From Pseudomonadota bacterium (GTDB lineage: Bacteria > Desulfobacterota > Desulfovibrionia > Desulfovibrionales > Desulfovibrionaceae), in NCBI GenBank assembly GCA_023419375.1, contig JAEZYD010000047.1:62001-126000 (forward strand): a DNA stretch of 64,000 bases. Direction: 5' to 3'. A program made the translations under genes and the position numbers. Under the pieces are notes generated by a model. That model had not been told where the DNA came from. It searched no databases and saw only the letters and a list, made by a program, of their open reading frames with translations. Each line of letters starts with the position of its first letter. Within the stretch, counting starts at the first letter, position 1. This document shows, piece after piece, positions 1 to 8,748 of the stretch.

Positions 1-443
1 GCCGCCAAGGTGCGCAAACCCTGACTGGGCAATTTGTGCGCGCGGGCCACACCGCCAAGATCCACAAGCCCCGCAGGCTCAAAGTCGTGCAGGCGGGCAA
101 GATCACGCATATCGTCGCGGATGCCCACACCAGCCTTGACCTGATCGGGATTTGCCAGAACTTCGACCACATGGGGCCCGAACGGCAAAAAGGCCAACTG
201 CACCAGATACACGGCATTGGCCGTGGCAAGCTGGATCAAAGCCGGAAAATTGCGACGTCCCTTGCGAAAGGAAGGCCGTGTTTCCGTATCAAATCCGAGC
301 AGGTCTGCGGATCGCAGATCCGGCAGCGCGTTTTTCCAATCCTCAAGGGTGCGAATAACCTGCACAGGCCCCTCATAATGAAAAAGGGGCATGGCGTTGA
401 TTTCTTCGCAACTCAGCCTGCGGCGCAAAACGTCCATATCCAT
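1..443 (-). CDS. 3'-5' exonuclease domain protein (RNase D-like), truncated by window edge
   Basis: Only the N-terminal ~147 codons lie in the window; the 3' end runs off the left edge. Reading from the ATG at 443 the protein begins MDMDVLRRRLSCEEINAMPL. The exonuclease motif I (LLGFDTETRP, with the DxE catalytic pair) is followed by a segment LIQLATANAVYLVQL typical of DEDD exonucleases of the RNase D/DnaQ-like family, and by a second acidic region (GVGIRDDMRDL). The family removes nucleotides from the 3' end of RNA or DNA; the substrate here is not known. It starts 3 bases after the mnmE stop, so it is probably the last or a later gene of the same operon. No strong ribosome binding site is seen; the in-frame ATG at 437 is an alternative start. 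Confidence 0.8.
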   Translation of the reverse strand, partial: MDMDVLRRRLSCEEINAMPLFHYEGPVQVIRTLEDWKNALPDLRSADLLGFDTETRPSFRKGRRNFPALIQLATANAVYLVQLAFLPFGPHVVEVLANPDQVKAGVGIRDDMRDLARLHDFEPAGLVDLGGVARAHKLPSQGLRTLA

Positions 444-446
444 AGA

Positions 447-1871
447 TTACTTACCAATGCAGAATTGGGCAAATATGCTGTTAAGCACTTCAGCCGGGCT
501 GGAAAGCCCGGTCACTTCCCCCAGATGAGCGGCGGCCATATCAAGTCTGACCGCGCAACAATCGTAAGGCTGCCCTGCAACTACATCAGCACGCAGCCCT
601 TCAAGTTCTTTCAAAGCCTTTTCCAGCGCCATGGATTGCCTTGCGTTGGGCGCAAGGCCGTCTTCCGGCGCGGCATCCGAACTGCCCCCAAGCAGCACAG
701 ATCGCAACATGGTTGCAAGCTCTTCGACATATGTATCGGAAAGTGCGCTCACAGCGCAACAGGTTCGCGCACCAATCCAGCGGGGAGGGAACACTTTTGG
801 CATGCAAATGTCACATTTGTTCCACACCACAAGCAGGGGCGTGTCACCCACAGAGTCAAAAACCTCGCGGGCTGCGGGGTCAGGGCAGACCTCTGCCGCC
901 GCGCCCTCTTCGCCCAGCAGGCCGCCGTCAAGCACAAGCACAACAAGGTCAGCCTGCGAAACTTTTTCGCGGCTGCGCGTTACGCCAAGCTGCTCAACGG
1001 TTTCTTCAGCCTGCCGCAGGCCTGCCGTGTCAGTCAGGCGCACGGGCAGACCGTCAAGATTGCAGGTTTCTTCCAAAAAATCACGCGTTGTGCCGGGGAT
1101 GTCGGTCACAAGTGCCCGCTCGCGCCCAAGCAGTGCGTTGAGAAGGCTGGATTTACCGGCATTCACCGCGCCAGCCAGCACCACTACAGCGCCCTGCTGC
1201 ACGATCTGTGCACGTCTGCTCCCGGCCAGCAGCCGCCGCACGGCCAGCATGACCCTGTCGAGAACTTCGCAGAGCGCGGCTGGCTCCATGCCTTCAACCT
1301 CTTCGTCAGGAAAATCCACGGCAAGGCACATCTGGGCGCGCAGCATTTCCAGTTCTTCACGCAGCTCGGCGGTACGCCGACCCAGAACGCCTTCCAGGCG
1401 GTTGAGCCCGTAGCGCAGAGCCTCGCGCGAGGGGGCGGCTATAAGCTCGGCCACGGCTTCGGCCTGGCTCAGATCCATGCGCCCGTTGACAAAGGCGCGG
1501 CGCGAAAACTCACCGCGTTCTGCCTGTCGCGCCCCGTGCCGCAGCGCGCTTTCAAGCACTGCCTGCACCAAAAAGGGGCCGCCGTGGCTGTGAATCTCGG
1601 CTACGTCTTCGCCCGTAAAGGTACGCGGGCCAGGCATAAAAACAGCCAGGGCATCATCCAGGGCCTCGCCGTTCCAGTCCAGCACGCGGCCCCGATGCAA
1701 AAGCCATGGATGAAAATTTTCCACCTGTGCTGAAAGGGGCAGAAACATCCGGGCAAGCACTTCCTTGGCCCGGGGGCCGGAAAGGCGCACTATGCCAATC
1801 CCCCCGGCACCGGGAGGGGTGGCAATGGCGGCGATGGTGTCGCCACGGTCTGTCTGCACTGCTGTTTCCAT
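447..1871 (-). CDS. mnmE: tRNA modification GTPase MnmE (TrmE)
   Basis: MnmE works with MnmG to add the carboxymethylaminomethyl group to U34 of tRNAs. The 474-residue product has the N-terminal THF-binding domain (IAAIATPPGAGGIGIVRLSG near residue 12), a central helical domain, and an inserted G domain with P-loop AGAVNAGKSS (about 233-242), switch region DIPGTTRD, DTAGLR (281-286) and NKCD for guanine. It ends in the family's obligatory CIGK, whose cysteine is catalytic. The reading frame stays open 47 codons upstream, but family alignment places the start at the ATG at 1871 (METAVQTDRGDTIAAI). It lies 160 bases after khpB in the rpmH-rnpA-yidD-yidC-khpB cluster, a conserved order in many bacteria. 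Confidence 0.97.
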   Translation of the reverse strand: METAVQTDRGDTIAAIATPPGAGGIGIVRLSGPRAKEVLARMFLPLSAQVENFHPWLLHRGRVLDWNGEALDDALAVFMPGPRTFTGEDVAEIHSHGGPFLVQAVLESALRHGARQAERGEFSRRAFVNGRMDLSQAEAVAELIAAPSREALRYGLNRLEGVLGRRTAELREELEMLRAQMCLAVDFPDEEVEGMEPAALCEVLDRVMLAVRRLLAGSRRAQIVQQGAVVVLAGAVNAGKSSLLNALLGRERALVTDIPGTTRDFLEETCNLDGLPVRLTDTAGLRQAEETVEQLGVTRSREKVSQADLVVLVLDGGLLGEEGAAAEVCPDPAAREVFDSVGDTPLLVVWNKCDICMPKVFPPRWIGARTCCAVSALSDTYVEELATMLRSVLLGGSSDAAPEDGLAPNARQSMALEKALKELEGLRADVVAGQPYDCCAVRLDMAAAHLGEVTGLSSPAEVLNSIFAQFCIGK

Positions 1872-2030
1872 ATTCTGCCCTATGGTTGCGCGGCTTCGCC
1901 AATGCATGTTGCCGGAGATCTGCGCCCAGTCGGGCTGTTTCTCCGGCAACGTAACAAGCACCTTCAAGACCCTGCTGGCCCCGCTTGCGGTATGAGCGCG
2001 CCAAGCGCGCATCTGCCAGTGAGGCTTAAG

Positions 2031-3497
2031 CTAGGCGCGTTCTCCCTTTCTGCGCATGATGACCACGCGCTTCATGGGGCCATCGCCCGTGCTGCGGGTC
2101 TGCACGTCAACGGCCTCTTGCAGGCACACATGCACAATACGCCGATGGTACGAAGAAAGCGGCCTTGTGGAGTAGGAACGCCCGCTCTGGCGCACCTTGT
2201 CTGCAAGAGCCAGAGCCATTTCGCGCAGTTTTTCATCCTGACGGCGGCGGTATTCCCCGGCGTCAAGCTGCACCCGCACGGCTGCATTCATGCCGCGCGA
2301 TACAATGCGCGATATCATGTATTGCAGGGCGGCAAGGGTCTGCCCCTCGCGGCCAATCAGAAGGCCGGAGTCCTCATCGCAATCAATGCCCACATAAACC
2401 CTGCCGCCGCCGATCTTGACGGTGATGCCCACGCCGTCCCCAGTAATGGGGCGGATGAGCTTGCGGACGGTTTCATCCACAAGGGCTTCAAGCTTTGCGG
2501 CGTCAAGCTGCTCCAGAGGAGTAACCGGCAAGCCCTCGCCTGCGGCTTCAAAATCATCTTCCAGTCCATCCACAGGCGCGTCAGGGCGCGGTGCGCGCTC
2601 GGGGCGATTGTTCTCGCGCTGGGCGGAGCGGGCCTCTGCCCTGCCGTTGCCCCTGGTGTCGGAGCGGCTGTCTGAACGATTGTCTGAGCGGCTGTCGGGC
2701 CGGGAGTCATTGCGCCGCCCTCTGGCCTCGCGTGCAGGGGTTTCGGCGGGATTGACCGCCTCCGCACCTTCGCCGCCTTCGGCATTTCTGCCTGTGCGGT
2801 CACGGCCCCGGTCGTTTCTGGGATTTCTGCCGGAAGGCTTGGCCCCATTCCTGTCAGGCTTGCCGTTACGCTCGCCCCTGCGGTCAAAAGGCCGGTCACC
2901 GGGCTTTTCCAGCACATTGCCATTAATGGCGGCATCCAGCTCTTCTTCACTCTCAAAGGCGTCCAGCGACTGCGGCTTGCGGTTGCGGCCACGGTTGCGC
3001 CTGTCATCCTGCTGGTTGCGTCTGTCGTCTTGTTGATTACGCTGGGGACGGGCCTCCTGCTGGCGGTCGCGCCCATCGCCACGGCCCTTTTCGGCCTGAA
3101 CCTCCGGAGCGTTGGGAGCCACGGGAGCCTTGGGCGCTGCCGGGGCAGAAGATTCGGGGGCAGCCGCAGGCACTTGCTCCTGCCGGTTGCCGCCGTTTTT
3201 GCGCTGCTCCACAGCCCCGGAGTTTTCACTCGCGGGTGCGGGCTGTCCGGCAGACGGCGCAGGGGCCGGAGCCCCTTCGCCGTTCTTTCTGCCCAGAATG
3301 CTTTCCATAGTTTCGCGCAGCTGCACGCGCCTTGCCCGAACCTTGGCCTTGCGCGCCCCCACGATGCCGAATATGCCGGACTTGGCGTCCTGCACTATTT
3401 CAATCTCGAGCTTTTCACGCGCTGTATTGAAGTAGCCGCAGGCTTCCTCTATGGCGCTGTCGAGATCCTTTCCCTGGAATTCCTTAAACCCTTCCAT
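2031..3497 (-). CDS. khpB: KhpB/Jag RNA-binding protein (Jag-N, KH, R3H) with long charged linker
   Basis: Jag/KhpB (also called EloR or SpoIIIJ-associated protein) is an RNA-binding protein linked to cell envelope and elongation control. The 488-residue product starts MEGFKEFQGKDLDSAIEEAC with a Jag-N domain (about 1-52, including the conserved KSGIFGIVGARKAKV stretch) and ends with a KH domain carrying GLLIGREGQTLAALQYM and an R3H domain ending SSYHRRIVHVCLQ. Between them lie about 280 residues of low-complexity sequence rich in Arg, Asp, Asn, Gln and Pro, with short repeats such as NQQDDRR and DSRSD. Family members are usually near 200-350 residues, so the linker is long. The ATG at 3497 has AAGGGG at a good distance; an upstream in-frame start at 3518 lacks this. 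It lies directly after yidC, the usual neighbour. Confidence 0.93.
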   Translation of the reverse strand: MEGFKEFQGKDLDSAIEEACGYFNTAREKLEIEIVQDAKSGIFGIVGARKAKVRARRVQLRETMESILGRKNGEGAPAPAPSAGQPAPASENSGAVEQRKNGGNRQEQVPAAAPESSAPAAPKAPVAPNAPEVQAEKGRGDGRDRQQEARPQRNQQDDRRNQQDDRRNRGRNRKPQSLDAFESEEELDAAINGNVLEKPGDRPFDRRGERNGKPDRNGAKPSGRNPRNDRGRDRTGRNAEGGEGAEAVNPAETPAREARGRRNDSRPDSRSDNRSDSRSDTRGNGRAEARSAQRENNRPERAPRPDAPVDGLEDDFEAAGEGLPVTPLEQLDAAKLEALVDETVRKLIRPITGDGVGITVKIGGGRVYVGIDCDEDSGLLIGREGQTLAALQYMISRIVSRGMNAAVRVQLDAGEYRRRQDEKLREMALALADKVRQSGRSYSTRPLSSYHRRIVHVCLQEAVDVQTRSTGDGPMKRVVIMRRKGERA

Positions 3498-3537
3498 ACG
3501 AACCCCTTGCTGTGTCACGCGAACCCGCCGGGGCGGC

Positions 3538-5187
3538 CTACTTCGCTACGGATGTAGAGAACTTCTTCGCCATCATCCTCTGCTGCGCAATGGACAGGAC
3601 GTTGTTGACCAGCCAGTACACCACGAGGCCCGAGGGGAAGCTCAGGAACATGGCGGTGAAGATCAGCGGCAGGAACATCATGATCTTCTGCTGGGTGGGG
3701 TCAGTGGCCGGGGGGCTCATTTTCTGCTGGATGAACATGGTCAGGCCCATGATGATGGGCGTGATGTAGAACGGGTCTTTGGCCGAAAGGTCAGCCAGCC
3801 AGATGATGTCGGTGCCGGGCAGATAGGTGATAAAGGGCGCGTGACGCAACTCGATGGACGTGAGCAGGGCCTGATACAGGCCAAAGAACACGGGCATCTG
3901 GATGAGAATGGGCACACAGCCGCTGGCCGGGTTGACCCCGTAGGTCTTGTAGAGCGCCATGACTTCCTTGTTCATGAGCTCCTTGTTGTCCTTGTGCTTC
4001 TCGCGGATAGCAACCATATGCGGCTGAAGCTTCTTCATCTTTTCCATGGAGGCGTAGCTCTTGGCCGTAAGGGGCCAGAACAGGGCCTTGATGAGAACCG
4101 TCAGCAAGATGATGGCCACGCCCCAGTTGTTCACGTACTTCTGGAAAAATTCAAGCAGCCACAGCAGGCCCTTGGCGATCACATGGAACATGCCGAGGTC
4201 AATACTCTTGGCAAGCTGGTCAGAAACTGCGGCAAGCTTGGCGCGTTCCTTGGGGCCAATCCAGTAAGAAACCGTGAGTTCACGCTCCTGACCGGGGCCG
4301 AGCATCACTTCAGGTTCTTCCACGGCAGCGCGGAACACGTTCTGCTGCATGCGGCCCTTGACGGTCACGTTGCTCGTGTCGCCGGGCAGCACCGCAGCAA
4401 GAAAGTAGGTGCTCATGGTGCCAGCCCAGTAAATCTTGCCAGCAACCTGCGCGCCTGTGGTTTCAAGCGTCTTGGGCGAAGATTCTTCGCCAAGGCTTCC
4501 ATCGTTGTCCCAGGCAAGGCGCATGGCGTCGTAACGGCCGCCAGCGGCGTTGCTGGCATCGGCGGCCACAGTGTAGCTGACGCGAACACTGCGGGCCTGA
4601 TCCGTGGCGTTCACCACGCGGATTTTTTCGCGGATAAGATAGGTATCGGAGCTGAAGGTCATTTCGCGGATAACGCGCAGGTTGTCCACCTCGCCGTCAA
4701 AGCGCAGCACGCCCTGCTGTCCGGCGCCGATATTCAGGCCATTTTCATTGCCTTCCACAGACCACTGACCAGTGCTCCACGAAGGCTGGCTGTTCACCAC
4801 AAGGCCCAGAGGGGCAACCGAGGCAGTCGTGGGGTCAACGAGGTTGACCAGCGGGGAATCCACCGCAAGACCGGTCTGATACTGCTTGAGCTTGAAGGAG
4901 CGCAGCGCGCCGCCGCCAGTGTGAAAAACGGCTTCATAAAGGGGGGAGTTGACCGTGAGGTCGCGGCCCGGGGCGGGCGTGAATACGGGCATGGCCTGCT
5001 GCGCGGTTGCGGCGGCCTGCTGGGCCTGTTGCTGCTGTGCAGCCTGCTGCTGCGCCTGCTGTTGCTGGGCAACAATGGCCGGATCAGGCTTGCGGACCCA
5101 GCCCATGTACTCGGACACGTAACTCCAGCCCACAATAACGACGAGGCACAAAAGAATGGCGATGATCAGATTTTTTCCGTCTTGCAT
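3538..5187 (-). CDS. yidC: Membrane protein insertase YidC
   Basis: YidC inserts and folds inner-membrane proteins, alone or with SecYEG. The 549-residue product has the Gram-negative architecture: an N-terminal anchor (NLIIAILLCLVVIVGW), a Gln/Ala-rich spacer (QQQQAQQQAAQQQQ), a large periplasmic beta domain (about residues 55-330) and the conserved C-terminal insertase core beginning near LLEFFQKYVNNWGVAIILL, including NPASGCVPILIQMPVFFGLY. Two starts are possible: a GTG at 5199 that overlaps the yidD stop by 4 bases (GTGA), and the ATG at 5187, which has AGGAG 11 bases upstream. I chose the ATG; the GTG would add four residues. Translational coupling to yidD is likely either way. Confidence 0.97.
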   Translation of the reverse strand: MQDGKNLIIAILLCLVVIVGWSYVSEYMGWVRKPDPAIVAQQQQAQQQAAQQQQAQQAAATAQQAMPVFTPAPGRDLTVNSPLYEAVFHTGGGALRSFKLKQYQTGLAVDSPLVNLVDPTTASVAPLGLVVNSQPSWSTGQWSVEGNENGLNIGAGQQGVLRFDGEVDNLRVIREMTFSSDTYLIREKIRVVNATDQARSVRVSYTVAADASNAAGGRYDAMRLAWDNDGSLGEESSPKTLETTGAQVAGKIYWAGTMSTYFLAAVLPGDTSNVTVKGRMQQNVFRAAVEEPEVMLGPGQERELTVSYWIGPKERAKLAAVSDQLAKSIDLGMFHVIAKGLLWLLEFFQKYVNNWGVAIILLTVLIKALFWPLTAKSYASMEKMKKLQPHMVAIREKHKDNKELMNKEVMALYKTYGVNPASGCVPILIQMPVFFGLYQALLTSIELRHAPFITYLPGTDIIWLADLSAKDPFYITPIIMGLTMFIQQKMSPPATDPTQQKIMMFLPLIFTAMFLSFPSGLVVYWLVNNVLSIAQQRMMAKKFSTSVAK

Positions 5188-5195
5188 GAGGGCGT

Positions 5196-5459
5196 TCACT
5201 CCTGGGACAGTGGCGGGACGTCACGGGGACGTCTTGGTGGTGGAACAGGATCATAACCTGAACCGCCCCAGGGATGGCAGCGGGCAAGACGCTTGAGCGC
5301 AAGCCAGCCGCCCCGGAATATGCCGTGGGTCATGATGGCCTCTGCGGCATAGGCGGAACAGGTGGGATAAAACCGACAGGCGGGGGGAAGCACTGGCGAG
5401 ATGCAAAGCTGGTAAACGCGTATGGGTAATATGCACAGATTACGCAGCAAATGACTCAT
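5196..5459 (-). CDS. yidD: Membrane protein insertion efficiency factor YidD
   Basis: An 87-residue member of the YidD (UPF0161) family, which aids membrane protein insertion near YidC. It shows the family hallmarks: an amphipathic N-terminal segment (LLRNLCILPIRVYQLCISPVLPP), the CRFYPTCSAYA motif with conserved cysteines, then HGIFRGGWLALKRLARCHPWGGSGYDPVP. The start codon overlaps the rnpA stop by four bases (ATGA), and its own stop overlaps the possible GTG start of yidC, so the three genes are tightly coupled. Length and position are exactly as expected for the family. Confidence 0.97.
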   Translation of the reverse strand: MSHLLRNLCILPIRVYQLCISPVLPPACRFYPTCSAYAAEAIMTHGIFRGGWLALKRLARCHPWGGSGYDPVPPPRRPRDVPPLSQE

Positions 5460-5860
5460 GGCAGCCCATCCAATGCCGGACGGCCCGGCTCTCGCCGAAC
5501 CACGCGCCGCATCAGCGGCAAAAGCTCGGCGGCTACGCTGGCCAAATCCAGCGCAGCCTCTCCGGCATGCTTTTTAGCAACGGTAACGATGTCAGCTTCC
5601 TTGGGCAAATCGCTGCGATGCAGGCGATAAAATTCCCTCAGCAGCCTTTTGACGCGATTGCGCACAACAGCATTGCCTACCTTGCGGGAAACAGCCATGC
5701 CAGTGCGCGCAGCTAGACCGGGACTATTGCCCGACAGCACAAAAACAAGGAAATGCTCGGTATGCAGACGCCTGCCCCGCTCATAGCACGCTACAAATTC
5801 CGCCCTTCGGCGTATCCGCAGGTGCTGCGGCAGACCATTCTGATTCATGGGAATACCCAT
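5456..5860 (-). CDS. rnpA: Ribonuclease P protein component RnpA
   Basis: The protein subunit of RNase P, which helps the catalytic RNA process tRNA 5' leaders. The 134-residue product contains FVLSG..., RTGMAVSRKVGNAVVRNRVKRLLREFYR, covering the family's central cleft and the invariant RNR motif (cited in parts: GNAVVRNRVKRLLREF). It follows rpmH by 23 bases and overlaps yidD by four. The annotated start (ATG 5860) and an in-frame ATG at 5848 are both weakly supported by ribosome binding sequence; the family N-terminus (LPQHLRIRRRAEFVACYERG) is downstream of both, so the exact start is uncertain. Confidence 0.95.
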   Translation of the reverse strand: MGIPMNQNGLPQHLRIRRRAEFVACYERGRRLHTEHFLVFVLSGNSPGLAARTGMAVSRKVGNAVVRNRVKRLLREFYRLHRSDLPKEADIVTVAKKHAGEAALDLASVAAELLPLMRRVVRREPGRPALDGLP

Positions 5861-5883
5861 GTAGAACGGGGCAAGCCCGCCCG

Positions 5884-6018
5884 CTAGGCGCTCAGAACCT
5901 TACGGCCCTTGGCGCGGCGACGACGGATGATGGCGCGCCCGCTGGGGGTGGCCATGCGGGTGCGGAACCCGTGAGTGCGGGCCCTTCTGATTTTGCTCGG
6001 CTGATATGTTCTTTTCAT
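5884..6018 (-). CDS. rpmH: 50S ribosomal protein L34
   Basis: A 44-residue highly basic protein, MKRTYQPSKIRRARTHGFRT and onward to GRKVLSA, matching bacterial L34 over its whole length (large-subunit ribosomal protein). The start at 6018 has a strong ribosome binding site (AAGGAG, 6 bases upstream). The frame is open for 20 more codons upstream, but those residues do not belong to the family. It heads the rpmH-rnpA-yidD-yidC-khpB-mnmE operon. The dnaA gene, often next to rpmH, is not in this window. Confidence 0.98.
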   Translation of the reverse strand: MKRTYQPSKIRRARTHGFRTRMATPSGRAIIRRRRAKGRKVLSA

Positions 6019-6400
6019 GGTAGACTCCTTAAAAAATTTCCGGCAGGGCCTTGGCCGACCACCGGAGCGATGCGGCACGCCGGGCCTGAGCGGTTTTGGG
6101 GCTTCCCCCCCGGCTTTTAAGCGCAGAAGGGCAGCATTGCCCTGGCGTTAAAATATATGGAACAAGCTACATACACGCCAGCAACGTCTCCGTCAAGCGC
6201 CAGATTTCCCACAGCGCGCAACGATAATGCCCTTGTTGCAATTATGCCGCAAGAGTAAACGCGCCACGCTCAAAAAAAAACTGACCGCAGCGCGTTCGCA
6301 CATTTTTTAGCGGATCCTTCAAGCCGGCACTGGCGGCTCACGCAGCAAGCATGGGCCGCGCCCGCGGCCATCGCGAAACGCGCTACCTGAACCTCCGGGC
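6019..6400. other. Intergenic region upstream of rpmH
   Basis: No coding frame worth calling. It holds the rpmH leader and candidate promoter, a GC hairpin at 6354-6369 (GGCCGC arms) 3' of the preceding minus-strand gene, and two short A runs near 6270 and 6305. No DnaA box cluster was seen, so there is no sign of an origin here. Confidence 0.5.
6168..6196 (-). promoter_or_regulatory. Candidate sigma-70 promoter for the rpmH operon
   Basis: On the minus strand TTGACG (6196-6191) and TATGTA (6173-6168) are separated by 17 bases, about 150 bases upstream of rpmH. The -35 box matches five of six consensus positions and the -10 box only three. This is a motif match, not proof of a start site; a second AT-rich stretch (TATATTTTAAC near 6150) could also serve as -10. 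Confidence 0.4.
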
Positions 6401-7045
6401 TTAAGGCCGGGCATTGGCCCTCGGCAACACATCGTCCGCAGAAAAAGCCGAAGGTGCCGACACGTCTGGCACTGCACCGCCACCTGCGCCGCCAATACTA
6501 CCCACTGACGATGCCGCCGCAGACGAATATGGCATGGGCGCAGAACTCGGCGCTGGCGCGGCATTGGCCGATTTGGCCGGGCCAGTGGCAGAAGCGCCAG
6601 ACGTGGTCTGCGCTGGAGCTGCGTTGCTCAGCGGCGGGATGGCGTTGCTGCTGACAGGCGCCGGAAGGGATGTTTTGCCCACGCCCTTGGGGGCCGGAGA
6701 TGTGGCGGACTGCGGGGCAGCCTTTGAAACCTTGACCTTACGCTTTGCCTGACGCACCGGCGGTTTTTTGTCTGCCTGAGGAGTCATGGCCAACTCCGGC
6801 ACAGCCGCAGGGTCCACAAACCGCGCCCCTTCCAGAGCAATCTGCCGTGGCGTTACAAGCGTGTTCCAATACAACCGCCCGCCACCGCTGTGCAGCCACA
6901 CATCGGTAAGATTGGTGGCCCCGGAGGCCGTGTGAGCAGGAACCTGAGGCGGCAGGGGGACGGCCTCCACAGCGGCCGCAACGGGAACGCGGCAAAGGGG
7001 AAACGCCAAAAAAGCAAGCAATAGCATACCAACTGACTTGCGCAT
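6401..7045 (-). CDS. Exported Ala/Pro/Ser-rich protein of unknown function
   Basis: The 214-residue product starts MRKSVGMLLLAFLAFPLCRV, a signal peptide with likely cleavage after AAA near residue 25. A short structured part follows (DVWLHSGGGRLYWNTLVTP, residues about 46-70), then about 130 residues of low-complexity Ala, Pro, Ser and Gly with basic patches (PPVRQAKRKVKVSK). No domain is recognised. The ATG at 7045 has GAGGTGAG just upstream; a GTG at 7054 is a less likely start. It is transcribed alone, away from the aroK-like gene. The tail resembles disordered periplasmic linkers, but I cannot name a function. Confidence 0.75.
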   Translation of the reverse strand: MRKSVGMLLLAFLAFPLCRVPVAAAVEAVPLPPQVPAHTASGATNLTDVWLHSGGGRLYWNTLVTPRQIALEGARFVDPAAVPELAMTPQADKKPPVRQAKRKVKVSKAAPQSATSPAPKGVGKTSLPAPVSSNAIPPLSNAAPAQTTSGASATGPAKSANAAPAPSSAPMPYSSAAASSVGSIGGAGGGAVPDVSAPSAFSADDVLPRANARP

Positions 7046-7296
7046 AAAACTCACCTCTACTGCGCTTATCGGCCTTGAAGCAAAAAACTTTAGCCTGCGA
7101 AAAAAGATGGCTCCGGCGCGGCGGAAAAAGCAGAACGCCTTCGCACCATCAGCCGCTTACTGGCAAAGCCCGGCGTTGACAGGCAGCGCGGGCTTGGGCA
7201 CATTCCCACTAACCGATTTACTTTCAGGAATTCCGTATGCACTGCGCATGACAGCATCGAGGCCATGCGTTTCCATTCAAGCCATCAGGAGTCCGC

Positions 7297-7860
7297 ATGT
7301 CCAGCAAGCCGGATTTAACAGCAGCCCCCGCAATGCCAGCCCCCTGCATAACCCTTATAGGAATGGCCGGGGCGGGTAAATCCACTGTGGGTTCAGCCCT
7401 GGCGCAGGAGCTGGGATGGGCTTTTGTTGACAGCGATCACCTGATCGAAGCCGCCTACGGCGCACGCCTGCAAGACATTACCGACACATTGGGCAAGGCG
7501 GCCTTTCTGGATACCGAGGGCAAGGTAATCTGCGCCATCAAGGCCAACAGAACGGTCATTGCCACGGGCGGCAGCGTCATCTACCGCGATGCGGCCATGC
7601 GGCATCTGGCTGCGCTTGGGCCTGTCGTCTATATTGATGTGCCCTTTCATCTGATTGAAGAACGCATCGCCCGCAATCCTGAACGCGGCATTGCCATGAA
7701 CCCCGGCGAAAAGCTGGAGGATATTTTTAACGAACGCAAGGCTCTGTATACATATTATGCGACCCTGCGCTGCCCCGCCGAGGGTAAAAACCCGGCCCAG
7801 TGCGCCCGCTGGATTCGCGATCATCTGCCGGAGGGCTTTCTGAAAGGCGATGCCGCCTGA
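7297..7860 (+). CDS. Shikimate kinase family protein
   Basis: A 187-residue P-loop kinase. Walker A is GMAGAGKST (residues 22-30), followed by the shikimate-kinase DSDHLIE motif (DxD, residues near 46-48) and ATGGSVIYR, which corresponds to the family's GGG region but has GGS. The lid region contains RNPERGI. Shikimate kinases phosphorylate shikimate on the way to chorismate and aromatic amino acids. The gene stands alone, with no other aro gene nearby, and the GGG to GGS change leaves open a related small-molecule kinase. About 20 residues precede the usual family start. Confidence 0.75.
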   Translation: MSSKPDLTAAPAMPAPCITLIGMAGAGKSTVGSALAQELGWAFVDSDHLIEAAYGARLQDITDTLGKAAFLDTEGKVICAIKANRTVIATGGSVIYRDAAMRHLAALGPVVYIDVPFHLIEERIARNPERGIAMNPGEKLEDIFNERKALYTYYATLRCPAEGKNPAQCARWIRDHLPEGFLKGDAA

Positions 7861-8018
7861 TCCAACTCCTCGCGCGCCCTCCAGAAACAAGGACGACTCA
7901 GACCTTGTACCCCGATTGCCTCGCTAAGAGCTGACCCGATCCATGCAGCCTATCAGGCACAGGCACCGGGGCACTCCACCGGTGCCATGACCACTGCCGC
8001 TTGCTTCCCTGATGCCTC

Positions 8019-8050
8019 AAAAAAAGCAAAAGCGGGGCCGAAACCCCGCT
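8019..8050 (-). terminator. Rho-independent terminator after the lipoprotein gene
   Basis: On the minus strand AGCGGGG and CCCCGCT pair around a six-base loop (8031-8050), followed by TTTGCTTTTTTT. It lies about 100 bases past the stop of the gene at 8151-8732. Confidence 0.8.
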
Positions 8051-8150
8051 GAAATATCTTCACGCACGATGATTCACCGAGCGTGGAACATCCGCTCCGG
8101 CAGAACGCAGCACGAGGCAGCGCGCAACCAGAGCGGTGTTACCGCTTTTA

Positions 8151-8732
8151 CTAATACTGCCAGGTCGAACCGTCAAAACGGATCAGTTCGTTGATGTTGC
8201 GGGCCTTGACCTGTTCGCAAGAAGCAGTAGACATGGCTTCCTGACGGGTTTTGCCACGGCAATCCATCACCCTTTCCTGATACCGGATAAAGCCGACGTA
8301 CTGACCAGTGGGGCTGGGGCGCAATTCTGTGGTCACGTTGGAGGAGTCCACATCAATGTAGGTCCCCACGTAATCCTTGCCGTCCTGACGCACTTCCCTG
8401 GAAGACTTGGAAGGCATCACAGTGCGGGCAGCCTGGGCAGCCAGTCTGTTTCCCACCATGGTGAGCTCGGCGGCGACCTGAGCTTCGGTCTTCGCGCCTT
8501 TTTTGGTGGCAACGGGCTTAACTTCAGCCGGTTTTTCGGCCTTGGTTTTACCCTTCTTGCCCTTGGCGTCCTTGGCAGGAGCTACAGGGGCCGGGGTCGG
8601 TTCAGGGGCTGCGGTCTGTTCCTGCGGCTGAGCGGGCTTTACTTCTTCATCAGTGGAAGAAGAGCCGCCAAACCAGGCGCAACCGCCAGTGGTCAACCCC
8701 AACGTGAGAATGAGTGCCAGAATCTTACGCAT
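8151..8732 (-). CDS. Lipoprotein of unknown function
   Basis: A 193-residue protein with a type II signal peptide: MRKILALILTLGLTTGGC, lipobox TGGC with the lipid cysteine at residue 18. Residues 25-80 are a Pro/Ala/Lys-rich linker (KDAKGKKGKTKAEKPAE), followed by a compact C-terminal domain of about 105 residues with KDYVGTYIDVDSSNVTTELR and two cysteines (DCRG, SCEQ) that could form a disulfide. I do not recognise the domain. A GAGGTG ribosome binding site precedes the ATG. Terminators flank it on both sides, so it is a single-gene unit. Confidence 0.8.
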   Translation of the reverse strand: MRKILALILTLGLTTGGCAWFGGSSSTDEEVKPAQPQEQTAAPEPTPAPVAPAKDAKGKKGKTKAEKPAEVKPVATKKGAKTEAQVAAELTMVGNRLAAQAARTVMPSKSSREVRQDGKDYVGTYIDVDSSNVTTELRPSPTGQYVGFIRYQERVMDCRGKTRQEAMSTASCEQVKARNINELIRFDGSTWQY

Positions 8733-8748
8733 GTGCCATGCACCTCAT

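Noticed and set aside
3451..5256. A 601-codon open frame on the plus strand
   Set aside because: It is antisense to yidC and khpB and is a product of high G+C in the third codon position.
6019..6400. Possible replication origin next to rpmH
   Set aside because: rpmH often lies near dnaA and oriC, but no dnaA gene and no cluster of DnaA boxes is visible here.
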